DNA from: Rhabdornis inornatus
Lineage: Eukaryota; Chordata; Aves; Passeriformes; Rhabdornithidae
DNA length: 64,000 nt
Direction of reading: 5' to 3'
Assembly: GCA_013397075.1 (NCBI GenBank)
Contig: VWZS01008898.1
Span: forward strand, 710,978 to 774,977
The position numbers and the translations under genes are program-made. Numbering within the stretch: the stretch's first letter is position 1; each line of letters begins with the position of its first letter. The notes below the pieces were generated by a model. The model searched no databases and was not told where the DNA came from. It saw only the letters and a list, made by a program, of their open reading frames with translations. Below, in pieces: positions 61,924-64,000 of this stretch.

Positions 61924-64000
61924 TGAGATATTGTGTTCAGGTGATGTGGCTTCTATCCTCTAGCATCAAGGCTAGGAAATATTCATTCTACATGGGCTAC
62001 ATGAAACTTCAGACTAGTCATCTAAGTACTGAAATGGGCTTGATAAAGACAAAGTATTTAGTGTTCTATCCCAAATGCCTTAGCCATCACTTCTCCCACT
62101 CTTTAGGAGGAATTCACGCAAAATTTGCTGACTTTTTCTATTAAAAATGCAGCAGTCGTTTTGTTGGAAAATTTTGCCTATTTTATCCTGATGGCTGATT
62201 TTTTTAGAATCATGTTGCATTCTATGCATATCTTTGAAATTACGAGTTTGATGGCTTTGTTTATTAGGAGTATGATGACTTCAAGAGTGAAATTTTAGCA
62301 ATGTTTCTGAGGTCTTAACTGTTTCAGTGGATTTCCTAGCTTCAACTGTGCGCACTGTTTCTTTGAATACATCAAAATGTTGTACTATCTTGGTAGTTCC
62401 TTAGTTCTTACCTGTCTAAAAATCTCATCTATTATAAGTCACATTAGAGTTGCTCAAGAAATGCAGTAAGCATCTGTATTTTGTGATGGGAATTTCTTTA
62501 TTTTAAGTTTGCTCAAAAAGCACAGAGATTCTACACTGCTGTATTTCTTGGCAACTGGCCATTATTTAAGATAAATCATATATATGTGATATATGTGGTT
62601 TTTTTATTACTTGACTGTTTCAATATTTCGGTAGTTCAGATTCATTGCATTCCTTGTGTTTTTGGAATTCCTTTTGTTGATTTCAGTTATAGAAAAGCCT
62701 GTGAGGCATGCTGTAGAAATTTGTTTCTGCACATTGCACGTCTTCTTATATGTGAACATCCACAAGTGTATATTTATGTAGTCAGCTATCATGTGCAATC
62801 TTAGTGCAGATAATAAAATGCAGGGTTGTTAATCATGCACCCCTCTCAAGTGAACTTTACTAGTCTCTTTCCTTCTATTATTACAAATCTCTGTTTTTAT
62901 CAGTAACAGTAAACAGTAATATTATTCTCTCTTTTTCTTATCATTTTTTATTTTGCATGTCAGTCTTCCAAATGCATTGTGATTTGTGGGCCAGAAGAGA
63001 GAATATCTAATCCAAAATTAGTCACAAATTCAGTGTCTTGCGCCTTACTAAAGCCAACTGTATGGTTTTTATATTATGGGTTAAGAGTAGGTTCTAGCTG
63101 CCTAGTAGATCACATGCTTGATTTAAGTCCTGTGAGGTTAAAATGCAATAGATTTTCAAACTACAGTGTTCATATGCATACAAAAATATTTTAAAAGTTA
63201 TTTTGGTATTTCTAAGACATAAGAGTTAGCAGACTTCCTCAGAGGTACATAACTTAAAAATTACCTTTATAAAAGGAAAGAAAAAGCTCTGTGGTGCATT
63301 GCAATATCTTTTTGAAGATTTTAAAGATTTTGAAGATTTTAGCTTTTCTATTTATAATTCACATTTCCTATATACATAGTGATGTGTTTTTGTATAAAGG
63401 TTCTACTCTAGTTTTGTTTGGGAGAATCTGCATAAATCGTGTATGCTTTCTCCATTTGTGAATAACGTGGCAAGTCCAAACTCACACCAATGAAACCATC
63501 ATACTTTTCATATCATGTATGCTGTGTAACATACATATACACTTATAGTGAGGTAGAGGATGATACCAAAAATTTCTTCCCTCTAGGCTTGAAATATGAT
63601 CAAAAAGTAGAAAACACTTTTTTGTGCCTTGGGAAAAACAGATCAAGAAGTTAAAACTCCAGTCATTACCAATAACCTTAAAATGTATTTTAATGTGCTG
63701 CAGCTTCAGTTACCCTCAGCTGAAGCTTCTCTATTTTAGCTTACAGGGTCTTGTGACCTCAGCCCATAGCAGAGTTTCAACAGTAATAGCGACAGCCATC
63801 TTGGATAAATGTAAGTGAATTTTTTCCTCATTTCTATAGTTTCTCTCCCTCACATGCACTTTTGGAGTTTTGTTTTTCACTCAGGATGTAGACAGTGTTC
63901 CTGACAACACTTCTGCTCTGTGCTAAGTAGCATGATTGACACAAAGTACAAATAAAGTATCTAAGTGGGATTTCTTGCCTTTTAAATGTCACAGTATCAG

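Larger units (their letters stand above)
25783..64000 (+). other. FOXP2: FOXP2 intron, 5' part (downstream of the coding exon)
   Basis: About 38.2 kb follow the exon without another exon that I can recognise. The next constitutive FOXP2 exon (starting VPVSVAMMTPQ) was not found, nor was the alternative 25-residue exon (beginning ELLPET) that I recall being inserted at this point in some human isoforms, so the intron runs past the window end. Content is AT-rich intron with a few old LINE remnants, simple repeats, inverted repeats and possible conserved regulatory stretches listed separately. Nothing was identified at 25791-27284, 30400-34550, 36975-41889, 42121-45869, 46141-48660, 55377-59999, 60256-61424 or 61924-64000 beyond chance ORFs of 60-132 codons. 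Confidence 0.85.

Noticed and set aside
61878..62144. 88-codon ORF
   Set aside because: It reads through the 32-N gap, so the frame has no meaning.
1..64000. tRNA, snRNA, 5S and microRNA genes
   Set aside because: No A/B box pair with cloverleaf, no U6/5S-like words and no long imperfect precursor hairpin were seen. Covariance-model searches (Infernal/tRNAscan) would be decisive.

Overview
The window is vertebrate nuclear DNA and almost entirely intronic. Its one securely identified gene feature is a 90-bp coding exon at 25693-25782 (+ strand). The exon encodes a 30-residue stretch of the forkhead transcription factor FOXP2, starting ALQAARQLLL and ending KGSEKQRPLQ. It is in frame throughout and is flanked by a canonical AG acceptor behind a very long T tract and a GT donor. 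The rest is about 25.7 kb of the upstream intron and about 38.2 kb of the downstream intron.

The organism is most likely a bird, possibly a songbird; this is an inference. The FOXP2 peptide differs from the human one at two positions in this exon. Interspersed repeats are sparse, with no recognisable young SINE, L1 or LTR insertions in 64 kb. The few recognisable remnants resemble old CR1/L3-type LINE sequence, as expected in a sauropsid genome. A non-avian reptile cannot be excluded by eye.

Layout: 1-5254, AT-rich intron. 5255-10031, two identical 2388-bp head-to-tail copies separated by a single N, which is either an assembly false duplication or a very recent tandem duplication. 10032-25692, intron with two short perfect inverted repeats, an A-rich low-complexity block and a possible old repeat. 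25693-25782, the FOXP2 exon. 25783-64000, the next intron. It holds old LINE remnants (about 27.3 and 54.4 kb), several hairpin-forming inverted repeats (30.3, 34.6, 36.9, 50.6 and 55.35 kb), simple A-rich repeats (51.9 and 53.2 kb) and a C-rich segment carrying the longest chance-like ORF (53.5-54.15 kb). It also holds homeodomain-motif-rich stretches that could be conserved enhancers, and a 38-T run beside a 32-base sequence gap (61.84-61.92 kb).

No RNA gene, CRISPR array, operon or second protein-coding gene was found. Open frames of 60-215 codons are scattered over both strands. They show no splice structure, homology or domain that I recognise and are best read as chance ORFs. I see no evidence for a novel multi-gene system. 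The most useful observations are the 2.4-kb duplication, the lineage-informative residues in the FOXP2 exon and the hairpin-forming inverted repeats.
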